A program made the translations under genes and the position numbers. From the NCBI GenBank assembly GCA_017941235.1, contig JAGAWU010000028.1, positions 34,729 through 98,728 of the forward strand: a stretch of 64,000 nt of DNA, given 5' to 3'. Below are positions 26,361 to 36,233 of the stretch, piece after piece. This stretch comes from Bacilli bacterium (GTDB lineage Bacteria > Bacillota_I > Bacilli_A > RF39 > UBA660). Position 1 is the stretch's first letter. Each line of letters opens with the position of its first letter. A model generated the notes under the pieces. It was not told the DNA's origin. It did no database searches and saw nothing but the letters and a program-made list of their open reading frames with translations.

Positions 26361-26678
26361 GTGAATAATTATTTAATCCCTGCAAATACGAAGCAAGGAC
26401 AACTAATATTTGGAGTTTTTAGACCTTTCGATTTAGGTCTACTAGCTTCAGGTGTAGTAGTAACACTATTACTACTATTAGTTGTTCCTTTGACTTCCGT
26501 TGCTGCTACTATATTTACATTAGCCCCTGGTGTAATTTGTGGGATCTTGGTTTTACCAATTCCCAATTACCATAATGTATTAGTAATAACAACAGAATGT
26601 TTATTATTTTTGACATCCCGTCAAAAGTATATATGGAAAGGTTGGTGTGCAATAAGCGATGAAAAAAAACAAGGTTAG
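26361..26678 (+). CDS. PrgI/VirB3-like membrane protein
   Basis: A 105-residue protein with two close helices (about 28-45 and 48-65) and 'PIPNYHNVLVITTECLLFL', typical of PrgI-family proteins, the Gram-positive counterpart of VirB3, which works with VirB4. It uses a GTG start at 26361 preceded by GGAGTGTGA. The C-terminal end overlaps the VirB4 N-domain gene by 20 nt, indicating coupled synthesis. Confidence 0.78.
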   Translation: MNNYLIPANTKQGQLIFGVFRPFDLGLLASGVVVTLLLLLVVPLTSVAATIFTLAPGVICGILVLPIPNYHNVLVITTECLLFLTSRQKYIWKGWCAISDEKKQG

Positions 26679-27207
26679 TCCTTTTACAGAAGATTGGTTA
26701 CCAATTAGAGATATTCAAAATGGTATGATTTTAACTAGTGATAAAAATTATGTTACAGGAGTTAAAATAACACCAAGAAACATATTTATATTAGATAATG
26801 ATATGCAAAATCATATATTGATAAGTTTAAAAAACTTTTACAACATGCTTGATTTTGAATTCTGGTTAGTAGTATCAGATAGACCAGTAGATATATCCGT
26901 ATACATGTCACAGCTTCAATTACTTTATAATAAAGCAGCATCTCCTGCAATTAGAAAATTAATTGATCAAGACATAGAAAAAGGTAAATCATTTATTAAT
27001 AATAATGTAGTAGATACTGAATATTATCTTTTATTCAAAGATAAAAAACCAGATGATATAGCTAAGAAAATAAGATTAATGATTAACGGTCTAGCTAGTT
27101 GTGGATTAAATGCTTCACAAACCACAAATGAAGATTTAAGAATTATTTTAAATAACTTCTTAAATGGTGGAAAAGATACAGGATTTGGAGTAGTGATGCC
27201 AGTATGA
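26659..27207 (+). CDS. VirB4 N-terminal domain encoded as separate gene
   Basis: A 182-residue protein that corresponds to the N-terminal part of VirB4/TraE-type proteins ('DWLPIRDIQNGMILTSDKNY', 'FWLVVSDRPVDISVYMSQLQ'). It ends in TGA within ATGA, where the larger VirB4 gene begins in another frame. So the normally single VirB4 polypeptide is made as two coupled chains. No P-loop is present. A simple frameshift in the DNA is possible, but the clean ATGA junction argues for a real split. Confidence 0.7.
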   Translation: MKKNKVSPFTEDWLPIRDIQNGMILTSDKNYVTGVKITPRNIFILDNDMQNHILISLKNFYNMLDFEFWLVVSDRPVDISVYMSQLQLLYNKAASPAIRKLIDQDIEKGKSFINNNVVDTEYYLLFKDKKPDDIAKKIRLMINGLASCGLNASQTTNEDLRIILNNFLNGGKDTGFGVVMPV

Positions 27208-28994
27208 GTAGAGGAATTAGAAGTGAACTTTCTCCAAAGAGTTTGGAATTTAAGTCAAGTGAGTTTTATATAAGTGATAAATATGCAACAATACTAAGTG
27301 TAATATCATATCCAGGTGCAATAATGCCAGGATTCCTATCAACACTTACAAACATTCCTGGTATTAAAGTAGTAGCAAAACACATTCCAGTACCTTTCTC
27401 AGTAATGTCAAAAATGCTTAATAAACAAATCGTAGAACTTGAAGATAGATATAAAAATGAGAAAGATGTAACATATAAAGAAAAAATAAGACAAGCAATG
27501 GAGAACTTACAATACTTCACATCAATGCTTGCAGCTAGTCAAGCTCGTATTTTTGATTTTCAACTTCACATTATGATTACAGCAGATACAAAAGAAAATC
27601 TAGAATTAATGAAGACTAATGTTAGAAACTATTTAGATGCAATGGAATTAAGAGCTATTGCTTTAAGATTTGAACAAGAAAAAGTGTTAAAATCAATACT
27701 ACCAGTATTCCCAAAACAAGATATTGAAGAAAGAATTGGAACACCAATTCCATCTCAAACAATAGCGGCAATGTATCCATTTATATTTGATAGTATTAAA
27801 GATCCAGGACTTTCATGCCTATTAGGTGTTGATTTTTCTGGAGGAGTTATTTTGCTTAACCAATTCCTATATCAAGTTAGAAAAGAAACAAACAGAAATA
27901 ATGCTAACATGATAATACTAGGTACATCTGGTTCAGGTAAATCAACAGCCGCAAAACTACTTTTAAGAACACACATTAGAAATGGATGTCAAATAGTAGC
28001 AATCGACCCAGAAAATGAACTTGCTGAAATAACAAGAGCAATGGGTGGAGATACAATAGAAATAGGAAAAGGTGGAGAATTTGGTTTAATTAATCCACTT
28101 GAAGTAGTAGTAGATGCTGATGAAGAAGAAATAAAACAAGGACTAGGATACACAGTATTAACTAGAACTCTTCAAACATTAAAAGCATTTATGAAATATT
28201 ATGATCCATCTATTCAAGAAGATGTTTTAACAATGTTTAGTGAAGTTGTACAAGATACATATAGACGTTTTGGAATAGATTACAATACAGATTTTTCAAA
28301 ATTTACATCACAAGATTATCCAACATTAACAGATGTCTATGCAACTGTTAAAGGTAGATTAATGGCATTAACAGATCAAACCCAAGAAAGAGATATCTTA
28401 GAAAGATTAGAATTAAAATTAAGACCACTAACTAAAGAATTAAAATTCTATTTTGATGGGCATACAACAATAACATCAAAAAGCGATTTCATGGTATTTA
28501 ATATTAGAGAATTAATGAATAGTGATTCAAATGTAAGAAATGCATTATTCTTTAATATATTAAAGTATGCTTGGGGATTATGTTTAAATCCAAATATTAA
28601 TACAATATTAATGGTAGATGAAGCACACGTTTTACTAGGAGATAAAAATGCACTAGGAGCAGATTTCCTAGCACAAATTCAAAGACGTGCTCGTAAATAT
28701 AACACAGGAGCTATCATAATTACACAACAACCAAGTGATTTCTCAGACCCTTCAGTAATAACTCAAGGAAAAGCAATTTTCGACAATGCAAGTTATTACC
28801 TAATAATGGGATTAAAGAAACAAGCAACTGATGATTTAGGAAAACTAATAGACTTAAATGATAGTGAAAAAGAATCAATTAAACAATTTTCACAAGGAGA
28901 AGCACTCCTAGTATGTGGAAACAGAAGAATGCAAATAAATGTTGCAGTAACAAAGGATGAATTAGATTCGTTTGGTAGTGGAGGCGGATACTAA
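27204..28994 (+). CDS. virB4: VirB4-like type IV secretion ATPase
   Basis: A 596-residue ATPase. Walker A is GTSGSGKST (240-248), Walker B is ILMVDEAH (468-475), and 'ARKYNTGAIIITQQPSDF' follows as in VirB4/TraE proteins. Residues 1-210 hold the middle part of the VirB4 N-terminal region, completing the 182-residue chain before it. VirB4 powers pilus biogenesis and substrate transfer at the membrane. It overlaps the N-domain gene by ATGA and lacks a well-spaced ribosome binding site, so translation probably depends on coupling. Confidence 0.9.
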   Translation: MSRGIRSELSPKSLEFKSSEFYISDKYATILSVISYPGAIMPGFLSTLTNIPGIKVVAKHIPVPFSVMSKMLNKQIVELEDRYKNEKDVTYKEKIRQAMENLQYFTSMLAASQARIFDFQLHIMITADTKENLELMKTNVRNYLDAMELRAIALRFEQEKVLKSILPVFPKQDIEERIGTPIPSQTIAAMYPFIFDSIKDPGLSCLLGVDFSGGVILLNQFLYQVRKETNRNNANMIILGTSGSGKSTAAKLLLRTHIRNGCQIVAIDPENELAEITRAMGGDTIEIGKGGEFGLINPLEVVVDADEEEIKQGLGYTVLTRTLQTLKAFMKYYDPSIQEDVLTMFSEVVQDTYRRFGIDYNTDFSKFTSQDYPTLTDVYATVKGRLMALTDQTQERDILERLELKLRPLTKELKFYFDGHTTITSKSDFMVFNIRELMNSDSNVRNALFFNILKYAWGLCLNPNINTILMVDEAHVLLGDKNALGADFLAQIQRRARKYNTGAIIITQQPSDFSDPSVITQGKAIFDNASYYLIMGLKKQATDDLGKLIDLNDSEKESIKQFSQGEALLVCGNRRMQINVAVTKDELDSFGSGGGY

Positions 28995-29024
28995 TTCTTT
29001 CTTATTATAGAAGTAGGTGATTAA

Positions 29025-31886
29025 ATGAGCAGTGAAAACAAGAATTCAAAAGATCCTAATTTAACAAAAGAAGAGCAAGAACAAGCTTCTGCACAGAAAG
29101 CTGGAGAATTGGCTGGAAGAGCAGCCCTTGATTATGCTACAGGTGGAAAATATGAACAACTAAGAAATGCACCAGTTTTAGGTGCAGCTGCAAAAAAAGC
29201 CGAAGAAAAAATAGGTGATAAAGTAGGCAAAATAGATAAAGCTACTGGTGGAAAAATAGGAAAAATAGCAAAAAAAGCTGATGATGCAGGGGCACTAGAT
29301 GCTGCAGACAAAGGATTAGGGGCGCTTGGAGGTAAAGGACCAAAAGCAGGTGAATTAAATGCATCGAAAGCTCCACATCCTGTATCAGCTCCAGATACAT
29401 CTACTTCAAAACAAAATTTCGCAAAAGATGGAATATCTGATAATAATGGTAGTAATATTGTACCACATGAAAATAATATTAGTAGTGCTGATAGAAAAAA
29501 ATTAGATGATATAAATTCTAGAAAAAATGAAGCAAAAGAAAAAAATCTTGATACTGGAAAAGATGAAACAGAAAAAAAAGGTGGATCAGGCAAAGAATTT
29601 TTAAAGTCAGATAATAAAGTAATTAATATTGCCGTACAACAAATGGCAAAGCAAATACTAGTTCCATTCTTTGCATTTATGTTAGGGCTAATAATTATAT
29701 CTTCTCTAATAATAGTTTACAATAATGACAATGATTTATCAGCTGTAGATACAGAATCAGAGGAATATAATGGTGGAGAAACAAATTACTATTCAAGTGC
29801 CAATCCACAAGTACAAGAATTTTATGATAGAGTAGTAGCAGCAGAAGAAAGATATAGTAAGAATGGTAAAAAAATAAGTACTTTGTATTTAACAGGTACA
29901 TACCACATTTTAAAACAGTATAAAAATGACATATCAATTAAAGAACTTGATGATGATTTAATTAATGAAATGTGTAACGGTATGCTTGGAAACTCAAGCG
30001 TATATAGTGAAGCAAGTTATAAAACATATCTAGAAGAAACTTTCTTTCCAGCTTATGATTTCAGTGAGAATAAATCAAAAACTGCTGCAAAAGAAGTATT
30101 TGAATATATAAATCAATATTTAGAAAAACATAACAGAACAACATCCTGCTCAAGTGTATCAGGAGGATCATGTGAATATAGTTTTACAGGTGTACATGGA
30201 CTAAATGTAGGAGCATTTACGGTTTCAGATTTGCACGTAAGACTTATGAGTAGTTCTTTCTGTAATGGAACTGATAATGTTGCTTTAAAAGAGGATTTAG
30301 TTCCTTTTGAAAAATATATATTAGGTGTAACATATGGTGAAATTGGTCAAGCTTTTAATACTGAAGTAGAAAAAGTTCATATGATTGCCTCAAGAAGTTT
30401 TGCACTAGCTAGACCATATGCAATGAATGGATCAAGTGGAGTAAAATATATTACTGAAGGAAATCAGTCAATTATTCAACTTCGTTCATGTGTTGCAGAT
30501 CAAGTTTTCTGCAATCCTGATAAAGGTTGCTCTAAAGATGTACCTGCAGGAGATCAATATGGAGTAGTATATAGTGGAAAGACTCATCCACATGTATACA
30601 AAGATGAATTAAGTAATTATCCAAATTCAACTTTAAAATCATCATGGGAAGAAACCATGGGAATGGTTGGAGTAGATAAAGATGGTAAAGTAGTTGAAAT
30701 GGGTTACTATACCGGTAATGGTAATAAAGATGATTGGGTATGGAAAAGATGGGCTGAACAAGGTATGGATTATGTCCAAATAATAATGAGTGCATACCCA
30801 GAAATAAAAGAGATAAAAAAATTTGATTGTAATAAAAGTATTCAACAAGTTGAAAGTAATTTCTTACAAACTGCATCAGCTATTTGGAAACAAATTGCAA
30901 ATGGTGGTTATTCGTATAGTATGAGTGGTGTATCTGTACCACCTTCAGGAAGTTATATAGATTGTAGTTCGTTTGTAAGCTGGGTATTATATGAATATGG
31001 ATTTAAAGATGAATTTGGTGGTGGACAACATAATACTGTTGCATTCTTAAATACAAATTGGTCTGAAAAAATGGGATGGACAGAAATTCCTGTAGCAGCA
31101 AATGAAGATGTTTCTGCAAAAGTACAACCTGGAGATATTTTAGTAAGAGATACAGGCGCAGGTGGAGCAAATGGACATATAAATATAATTGCTGAAGTAA
31201 CTGAAGATGGTAGAGTTTTAGCTTTCGATTGTGGTGATTCATCAAATTGGAATAATGCAACAGCAAGAGAAGGAAAACCAGTAGATAGGACAAGCTTTGC
31301 TAAAAGTGATTACAGAGCTGGTAAAATAATTAGAGTATCAAATGTTAGCGGAAACTCTTGTAAGAGTGCAGAATCGGGTGAATGGCAAACATGGAGACAA
31401 TATGCTCCAGCCCCTTGGGCACATGTCCCACTTGGAAATAGTGGTAGAGATATAGGTGGTTATGGATGTTTCGTAACTTCAATAGCAATACAAATAGCAC
31501 GTAGTGGTGCTCAGACAACATTATCAGAATTTAATCCAGGTACATTTGTACAAGAATTAAATAAATTTGGATCATTTGATGGATATGGAAACTTCGTTGG
31601 TGGAGGAAATATATCAAAAATAGTACCATCATTTGAATTTGTTGACACAGCAGTATCACTTCCAGGAGATAAAGCTGGAAAAATAAGTACTATTAAGAGT
31701 TACATTGATCAGGGATATTATGTAATATTAAGAGTAAAAACATCTAGTGGTCAACACTGGGTTGCAGTAACAGGAGTAACAAACGATGGAATACAAATGG
31801 TAGATCCAGGAAGTGATGCTACTATGGTTTGGGATCAGTATCCAGTATCAGAAAGTTCTACTATTAACGTTTATAAAATAGGATAA
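29025..31886 (+). CDS. Multi-domain wall hydrolase of the secretion system (VirB1-like)
   Basis: A 953-residue protein. Residues 1-205 are cytoplasmic, low-complexity and charged; one helix spans 209-232. The outer part has a SpoIID/LytB-like region (about 425-600; 'KYILGVTYGEIGQAF', 'KVHMIASRSFALARPY'), an NlpC/P60-type cysteine peptidase domain (630-775; Cys647 in DCSSF, His718 in GHIN) and a C39-like papain-fold domain (790-950; Cys815 in GGYGCFVTS, His911, Asp927 in MVDPG). It should open peptidoglycan for the channel, as VirB1-type proteins do. Three catalytic-type modules in one chain is unusual. Confidence 0.8.
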   Translation: MSSENKNSKDPNLTKEEQEQASAQKAGELAGRAALDYATGGKYEQLRNAPVLGAAAKKAEEKIGDKVGKIDKATGGKIGKIAKKADDAGALDAADKGLGALGGKGPKAGELNASKAPHPVSAPDTSTSKQNFAKDGISDNNGSNIVPHENNISSADRKKLDDINSRKNEAKEKNLDTGKDETEKKGGSGKEFLKSDNKVINIAVQQMAKQILVPFFAFMLGLIIISSLIIVYNNDNDLSAVDTESEEYNGGETNYYSSANPQVQEFYDRVVAAEERYSKNGKKISTLYLTGTYHILKQYKNDISIKELDDDLINEMCNGMLGNSSVYSEASYKTYLEETFFPAYDFSENKSKTAAKEVFEYINQYLEKHNRTTSCSSVSGGSCEYSFTGVHGLNVGAFTVSDLHVRLMSSSFCNGTDNVALKEDLVPFEKYILGVTYGEIGQAFNTEVEKVHMIASRSFALARPYAMNGSSGVKYITEGNQSIIQLRSCVADQVFCNPDKGCSKDVPAGDQYGVVYSGKTHPHVYKDELSNYPNSTLKSSWEETMGMVGVDKDGKVVEMGYYTGNGNKDDWVWKRWAEQGMDYVQIIMSAYPEIKEIKKFDCNKSIQQVESNFLQTASAIWKQIANGGYSYSMSGVSVPPSGSYIDCSSFVSWVLYEYGFKDEFGGGQHNTVAFLNTNWSEKMGWTEIPVAANEDVSAKVQPGDILVRDTGAGGANGHINIIAEVTEDGRVLAFDCGDSSNWNNATAREGKPVDRTSFAKSDYRAGKIIRVSNVSGNSCKSAESGEWQTWRQYAPAPWAHVPLGNSGRDIGGYGCFVTSIAIQIARSGAQTTLSEFNPGTFVQELNKFGSFDGYGNFVGGGNISKIVPSFEFVDTAVSLPGDKAGKISTIKSYIDQGYYVILRVKTSSGQHWVAVTGVTNDGIQMVDPGSDATMVWDQYPVSESSTINVYKIG

Positions 31887-31897
31887 GGGGAATTAAT

Positions 31898-32719
31898 ATG
31901 AAAGAAAGAAGTGCTAATGAAAAAGTTGGTATAGTTATAATAGTAATAATGCTTTCAATAATAGTGATAGTATTATTACTATATTTCTTAGGTATATTAG
32001 GTAAAGAAAAACCAAGTGCAAATATAATAGTAGACAATAAAATAATGTTTAAGTATTCTAAAAAGAAATGGGAATTAGTAGAAAAAAAAGATTATTCAAA
32101 ATATAATTGGAATAAAATGACTGTATATCAAGAAGGAGAAAAACTAGGAAAAATGTCAGTTTATTCTAATGATGGTAAATGGTATTTATTTGAAGAAAAA
32201 AATGGTGGAAGAACACCTATAAAAGTAGTTGGAGATAGTATTTATTTAGGAGGTAAAATAGATACTAAATTTATAAAATTTGAAAAAGAAGATTTAAATA
32301 GAGAAGATATAAAATACACACATAAAGTTTTAGATTACTACAAGATAGATAGGGAAGAGCAAAATAATTATACTTATAGATATAAAGTAAAATATGACTT
32401 TGATAATGATGGTAAAAAAGAAGATTTATTTGTAGTATCAAATATGTTTTCAGATAAACCCATTGAAAATACATATAGTTTAGTATTTATAAATAATGAC
32501 GGAAAAACAAAAATGCTTTATAATAAATTATATAAAGGTAACATGAATATGGGAGGATGTTATGCATACTTATATGGAATCATCCAAGTAGAAAAATCTG
32601 ATGTTCCTCAAATAGTTACAAAATGTAGTTATTATAGTGTTACTTTAGATAACGAATATGGCTTATATCAATTTAATAGAAACAATTATGAATTATTGCT
32701 ATATAGTAAAAAAATGTGA
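31898..32719 (+). CDS. Single-pass membrane protein of unknown function
   Basis: A 273-residue protein with a short cytoplasmic start, one helix (about 11-33) and an extracellular, Lys/Tyr-rich domain. 'KYDFDNDGKKEDLFVVSN' resembles the Asp-rich calcium loop of FG-GAP/VCBS repeats. Topology matches a VirB8-like subunit, but no sequence support for that was seen. GGGGAA precedes the start, and it lies between the hydrolase and VirD4. Its last bases overlap the promoter for the coupling-protein gene. Confidence 0.55.
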   Translation: MKERSANEKVGIVIIVIMLSIIVIVLLLYFLGILGKEKPSANIIVDNKIMFKYSKKKWELVEKKDYSKYNWNKMTVYQEGEKLGKMSVYSNDGKWYLFEEKNGGRTPIKVVGDSIYLGGKIDTKFIKFEKEDLNREDIKYTHKVLDYYKIDREEQNNYTYRYKVKYDFDNDGKKEDLFVVSNMFSDKPIENTYSLVFINNDGKTKMLYNKLYKGNMNMGGCYAYLYGIIQVEKSDVPQIVTKCSYYSVTLDNEYGLYQFNRNNYELLLYSKKM

Positions 32720-32725
32720 TATAAT
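32696..32725 (+). promoter_or_regulatory. Internal promoter before the coupling-protein gene
   Basis: TTGCTA (32696-32701), 18 bp, TATAAT (32720-32725) with an extended -10 (TGATATAAT). It overlaps the stop of the preceding gene. Confidence 0.5.
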
Positions 32726-32751
32726 ATTTCATTAGAGAAGAGGGCTTGATT

Positions 32752-34998
32752 ATGAAATTAAAATTAAGAATTGATACTGAAGATTTATGGATGTTAGTTG
32801 TTTTTGCAATTTTTCTTTTATTCTTAGTTGCAATTGCTGTAGTTAATTTATCAACACTAGCAAGCGAAGGAAGATTAGCAGGTATAAATCCATTTCCAGC
32901 TTTTTCAAGTGAATATATAAAAGCAACATTAATGTTTTATATAATAGCACTTGGTGGAATTTTATTTAGTGTAAAATCTTATATATTTGAATTTGATAAA
33001 GGAATAGGTTTTACAACTGAAAAAAGTGGAAAAGGTTATTCAAGATGGAGCAAAGAAAAAGAAATAATTCAAAGTAAAAAAGTAGAAGAAGTAAACATTC
33101 TTGATAAAGTGAGTAAAGCTGCAGGAGTTCCACTTTTATACAAAGGAGATAAAGTATATGTAGATAATGGTGAGAACCATACACTAGTTATTGGAGCTAC
33201 TGGTTCAGGTAAAACTCAAACAGTTATATTTCCTACAGTTAAAATTCTAGCTAAAAAAAGAGAATCAATGATTATCACAGACCCTAAAGGTGAAATTTAT
33301 GAAGAAACAGCAAATATGCTTAGGGCTAGAGGATATCAAGTAATATTACTAAATTTCCGTGACCCTCAAAACGGAAATGCTTGGAATCCTATGGATTTAC
33401 CTTATAAATTATATAGAGAAGGTAACAAAGATAAAGCAATAGAGTTACTTGATGACCTTGCACTTAATATTCTATATGATGAAAATAATAAAGGTGGAGA
33501 TCCATTCTGGGAAAAAACATCAGCTGACTATTTCTCTGGTGTTGCTCTAGGACTTTTTGAAGATGCAAAAAAAGATGAAATAAATATAAATAGTATAAGC
33601 TTAGCAACAAGTGTTGGTGAAGATAAATTTGGTGGTTCAACATACATCAAAGAATATTTTCAAAGTAAAGATCCAACAAGTGCTGCATACATAAAAGCAA
33701 CAAGTACAGTAATGGCAGCAAATGAAACTAAACAAAGTATTCTATCTGTATTCAGACAAAAGATTCAATTATTTGCATCACGTGAAAACTTAAGTGAAAT
33801 GTTATCACATAGTGATATAGATTTAAGATCAATAGGTGAGAAACCTACAGTAGTTTACATAGTAATTCAAGATGAAAAGAAAACATATCATTCACTTGTT
33901 ACAATATTATTAAAACAAATTTATGAAACATTAATTAGTGTTGCACAAGAACATGGTGGAGCACTTCCATCAAGAACAAATTTCCTTCTTGATGAGTTTG
34001 CAAACATGCCACCACTAAAAGATGTTACAACAATGATTACAGCAGCTCGTTCAAGACAAATAAGATTTACTATGATCATCCAAAACTTCGCACAACTTGA
34101 ACAAGTATATGGAAAAGAACAAGCTGAAACACTAAGAGGTAACTGTGGTAATACTATTTATCTAGTTACTACTGAATTAAAAGCCCTAGAAGAAATTAGT
34201 AAAATGTGTGGAGAAGTAAAATCCAAGAAAGATGAAAAAACTTCATCAACTCCATTAGTAACAGTAACAGACTTACAAAAAATGAAAGAGAATGAAGTAA
34301 TTATTTTAAGACTTCGTATGTCTCCATTTAAAACAAAATTTACTCCAAACTATAAAATTAATTGGGGTGAGAAATATCCTAAAGCAAAATATCCACAAAG
34401 AACTAAAGAAACAGTTCATGTATTTGATATAAAATCATTCGTAAAAGATTCAAAAAAGAAAAAATTATTAGAAATGATGAACGAAGCAGAAAATGATGAT
34501 AGTGATTCAGAATTAGAAAGAAGAATACCTACAGGTGGTTTCCCTGGAGGATTCCCAGGTGGTATGCCAGGTGGAATGTTCTCACCATTTGGTGGACCAA
34601 ACCCATTTGGAGGAATGGAAAAACAAAGTATGGGAAGACATAGTTCTAATCCATTTGCAGAACAAAAAGCAGAACCATCACCATTTAAGCCATCTTCAGG
34701 ATCTTCCGTTGATATAGATGATTTAGTAAAGAAAATTGATCAAAAAATTGCAGAACTTGAAGAAGAAGAAAAACGTGAAAAAGAAGAGCAAGAAAGAAAA
34801 GCAAAAGAAAATCAAGAAAAACAAAAGGCTGAGTCAACAATCAAAAAAGAAGAGAAAAAAGAAGTAGAAGAGGCAGCAATTGAAAGTTTAGAACCAAAAG
34901 AAATAAAAAATGATATGAAAAAACAACAAGAACAAATATATATAGAAGATGAAGAAGACGATGATGAAGAATTCTTTGATGATTTCTTTGATAATTAA
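32752..34998 (+). CDS. virD4: VirD4/TraG-like coupling protein
   Basis: A 748-residue ATPase. Two helices lie at 12-34 and 60-78, then Walker A GATGSGKT (148-155), 'MIITDPKGEIYEETANMLR', 'NFLLDEFANMPPL' as Walker B, and 'SRQIRFTMIIQNFAQLEQVY', all classic for VirD4/TraG coupling proteins that bring substrates to a type IV channel. The C-terminus adds a Gly/Pro/Phe/Met-rich segment (about 593-625) and a Glu/Lys coiled-coil with an acidic end (DDDEEFFDDFFDN). I start at ATG 32752, with AGAGGG 7 bases upstream, rather than TTG 32746. No relaxase is nearby. Confidence 0.92.
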   Translation: MKLKLRIDTEDLWMLVVFAIFLLFLVAIAVVNLSTLASEGRLAGINPFPAFSSEYIKATLMFYIIALGGILFSVKSYIFEFDKGIGFTTEKSGKGYSRWSKEKEIIQSKKVEEVNILDKVSKAAGVPLLYKGDKVYVDNGENHTLVIGATGSGKTQTVIFPTVKILAKKRESMIITDPKGEIYEETANMLRARGYQVILLNFRDPQNGNAWNPMDLPYKLYREGNKDKAIELLDDLALNILYDENNKGGDPFWEKTSADYFSGVALGLFEDAKKDEININSISLATSVGEDKFGGSTYIKEYFQSKDPTSAAYIKATSTVMAANETKQSILSVFRQKIQLFASRENLSEMLSHSDIDLRSIGEKPTVVYIVIQDEKKTYHSLVTILLKQIYETLISVAQEHGGALPSRTNFLLDEFANMPPLKDVTTMITAARSRQIRFTMIIQNFAQLEQVYGKEQAETLRGNCGNTIYLVTTELKALEEISKMCGEVKSKKDEKTSSTPLVTVTDLQKMKENEVIILRLRMSPFKTKFTPNYKINWGEKYPKAKYPQRTKETVHVFDIKSFVKDSKKKKLLEMMNEAENDDSDSELERRIPTGGFPGGFPGGMPGGMFSPFGGPNPFGGMEKQSMGRHSSNPFAEQKAEPSPFKPSSGSSVDIDDLVKKIDQKIAELEEEEKREKEEQERKAKENQEKQKAESTIKKEEKKEVEEAAIESLEPKEIKNDMKKQQEQIYIEDEEDDDEEFFDDFFDN

Positions 34999-35012
34999 TA
35001 GGAGGTGTTTGT

Positions 35013-36233
35013 ATGGATAATCAAAAACAAAATGCAAATAATGCAGAATTAATTGAAGCATTAAAACTAGATGATGATGAACAAATTACAAGAAAACCAA
35101 GTGGTTCATCTGATTTAAAAGGAAAAATGAGAAAAATCCTAATGTTGATAATAGTATTTATAGTTTTATTAATAGTAGTAGTTTGGCTTTTATCACTTGT
35201 TTCAGGTAAAAAACAAAGCTATAAAGATATTGAATCAACAATGAAGAAAGCAGCAGAAAAGTACTATAGTAATCACAAAGGAGAATTACCAGCTGAAGAT
35301 AAAGCAACAAGTGAAGTTAGTTTACAAAAACTAATAAATGGTAAATATATGAAAGATATAAGTAGCTACAAATCAGGTAGCGGAAGTTGTTCTGGAAAAG
35401 TAGTAGTTGAAAATAATGATGATGAATATCTTTACATCTCTTACCTTGACTGTGGAGAAAAATATACAACTACTGAATTATTTAGAGAAATAACAAAAGA
35501 AGAAAACGTTGTAACTGAAGATTCAGGATTATACTATATGAATGGAGAATATGTTTTCAGAGGTGAAGATGTAAACAACTTTGTAAAAATAGATGAAAAT
35601 ATATGGAGAATTGTAAAAGTAGACAAAAATAATGAAGTTGTATTAATACTTGACGAACCATATGTTAATGTAAAAAATTGGGATAATAGATATAACACAG
35701 CTAGAAAAATGTCATATGGTTATAATGACTATAAAAAATCTAGATTAAGAGAATATAATGAAGCAATTTATGAAGCATCTAAGAATAATGATACTAGTGA
35801 ATATAAAAAATTACTATTATCAGAAAAAATGGTAAAATATCTTTCTGGATATAATCTTTGCTATGGAAATAGAGCAGCAACTGATTCAACTAATGACAAT
35901 TCAATTGAATGTAAGAATGTATTAGAAAATGCAAAAGTAGGAGCTCTAACACTTTCTGATTTTATAAATGCAAGTACTGATCCTGAATGTAAAACAGCAA
36001 CATCAAAGAGTTGTCAAAATTATAATTATTTAATAACAAATAAGAAAACATTCTGGTTAATTACAGGAAATACAGTTAATTCTTATGAAGTATATAGAGT
36101 AAATCAATATGGAAAACTAGAATCTATACAAGCATCATCTTATTCTTCAATAAGACCAGTAATTCACTTAAATAGTAAAACAATGTTTAATAGTGGAACT
36201 GGTGAAGAAGTTAATCCATATACAATAAAATAG
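35013..36233 (+). CDS. Pilin-like cysteine-module surface protein
   Basis: A 406-residue last gene of the cluster: about 38 cytoplasmic residues, one helix (41-64), then a module (68-152) with 'AAEKYYSNHKGELPAED', Cys126 and Cys147 that matches residues 36-118 of the 10196 protein. The rest is a DUF6273-like domain ending in 'GTGEEVNPYTIK', the same G-x-G-x-x-x-N-P-Y signature. It is probably a surface-exposed structural or minor-pilin component. AGGAGGTG precedes the start. Its stop lies in the terminator stem. Confidence 0.6.
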   Translation: MDNQKQNANNAELIEALKLDDDEQITRKPSGSSDLKGKMRKILMLIIVFIVLLIVVVWLLSLVSGKKQSYKDIESTMKKAAEKYYSNHKGELPAEDKATSEVSLQKLINGKYMKDISSYKSGSGSCSGKVVVENNDDEYLYISYLDCGEKYTTTELFREITKEENVVTEDSGLYYMNGEYVFRGEDVNNFVKIDENIWRIVKVDKNNEVVLILDEPYVNVKNWDNRYNTARKMSYGYNDYKKSRLREYNEAIYEASKNNDTSEYKKLLLSEKMVKYLSGYNLCYGNRAATDSTNDNSIECKNVLENAKVGALTLSDFINASTDPECKTATSKSCQNYNYLITNKKTFWLITGNTVNSYEVYRVNQYGKLESIQASSYSSIRPVIHLNSKTMFNSGTGEEVNPYTIK

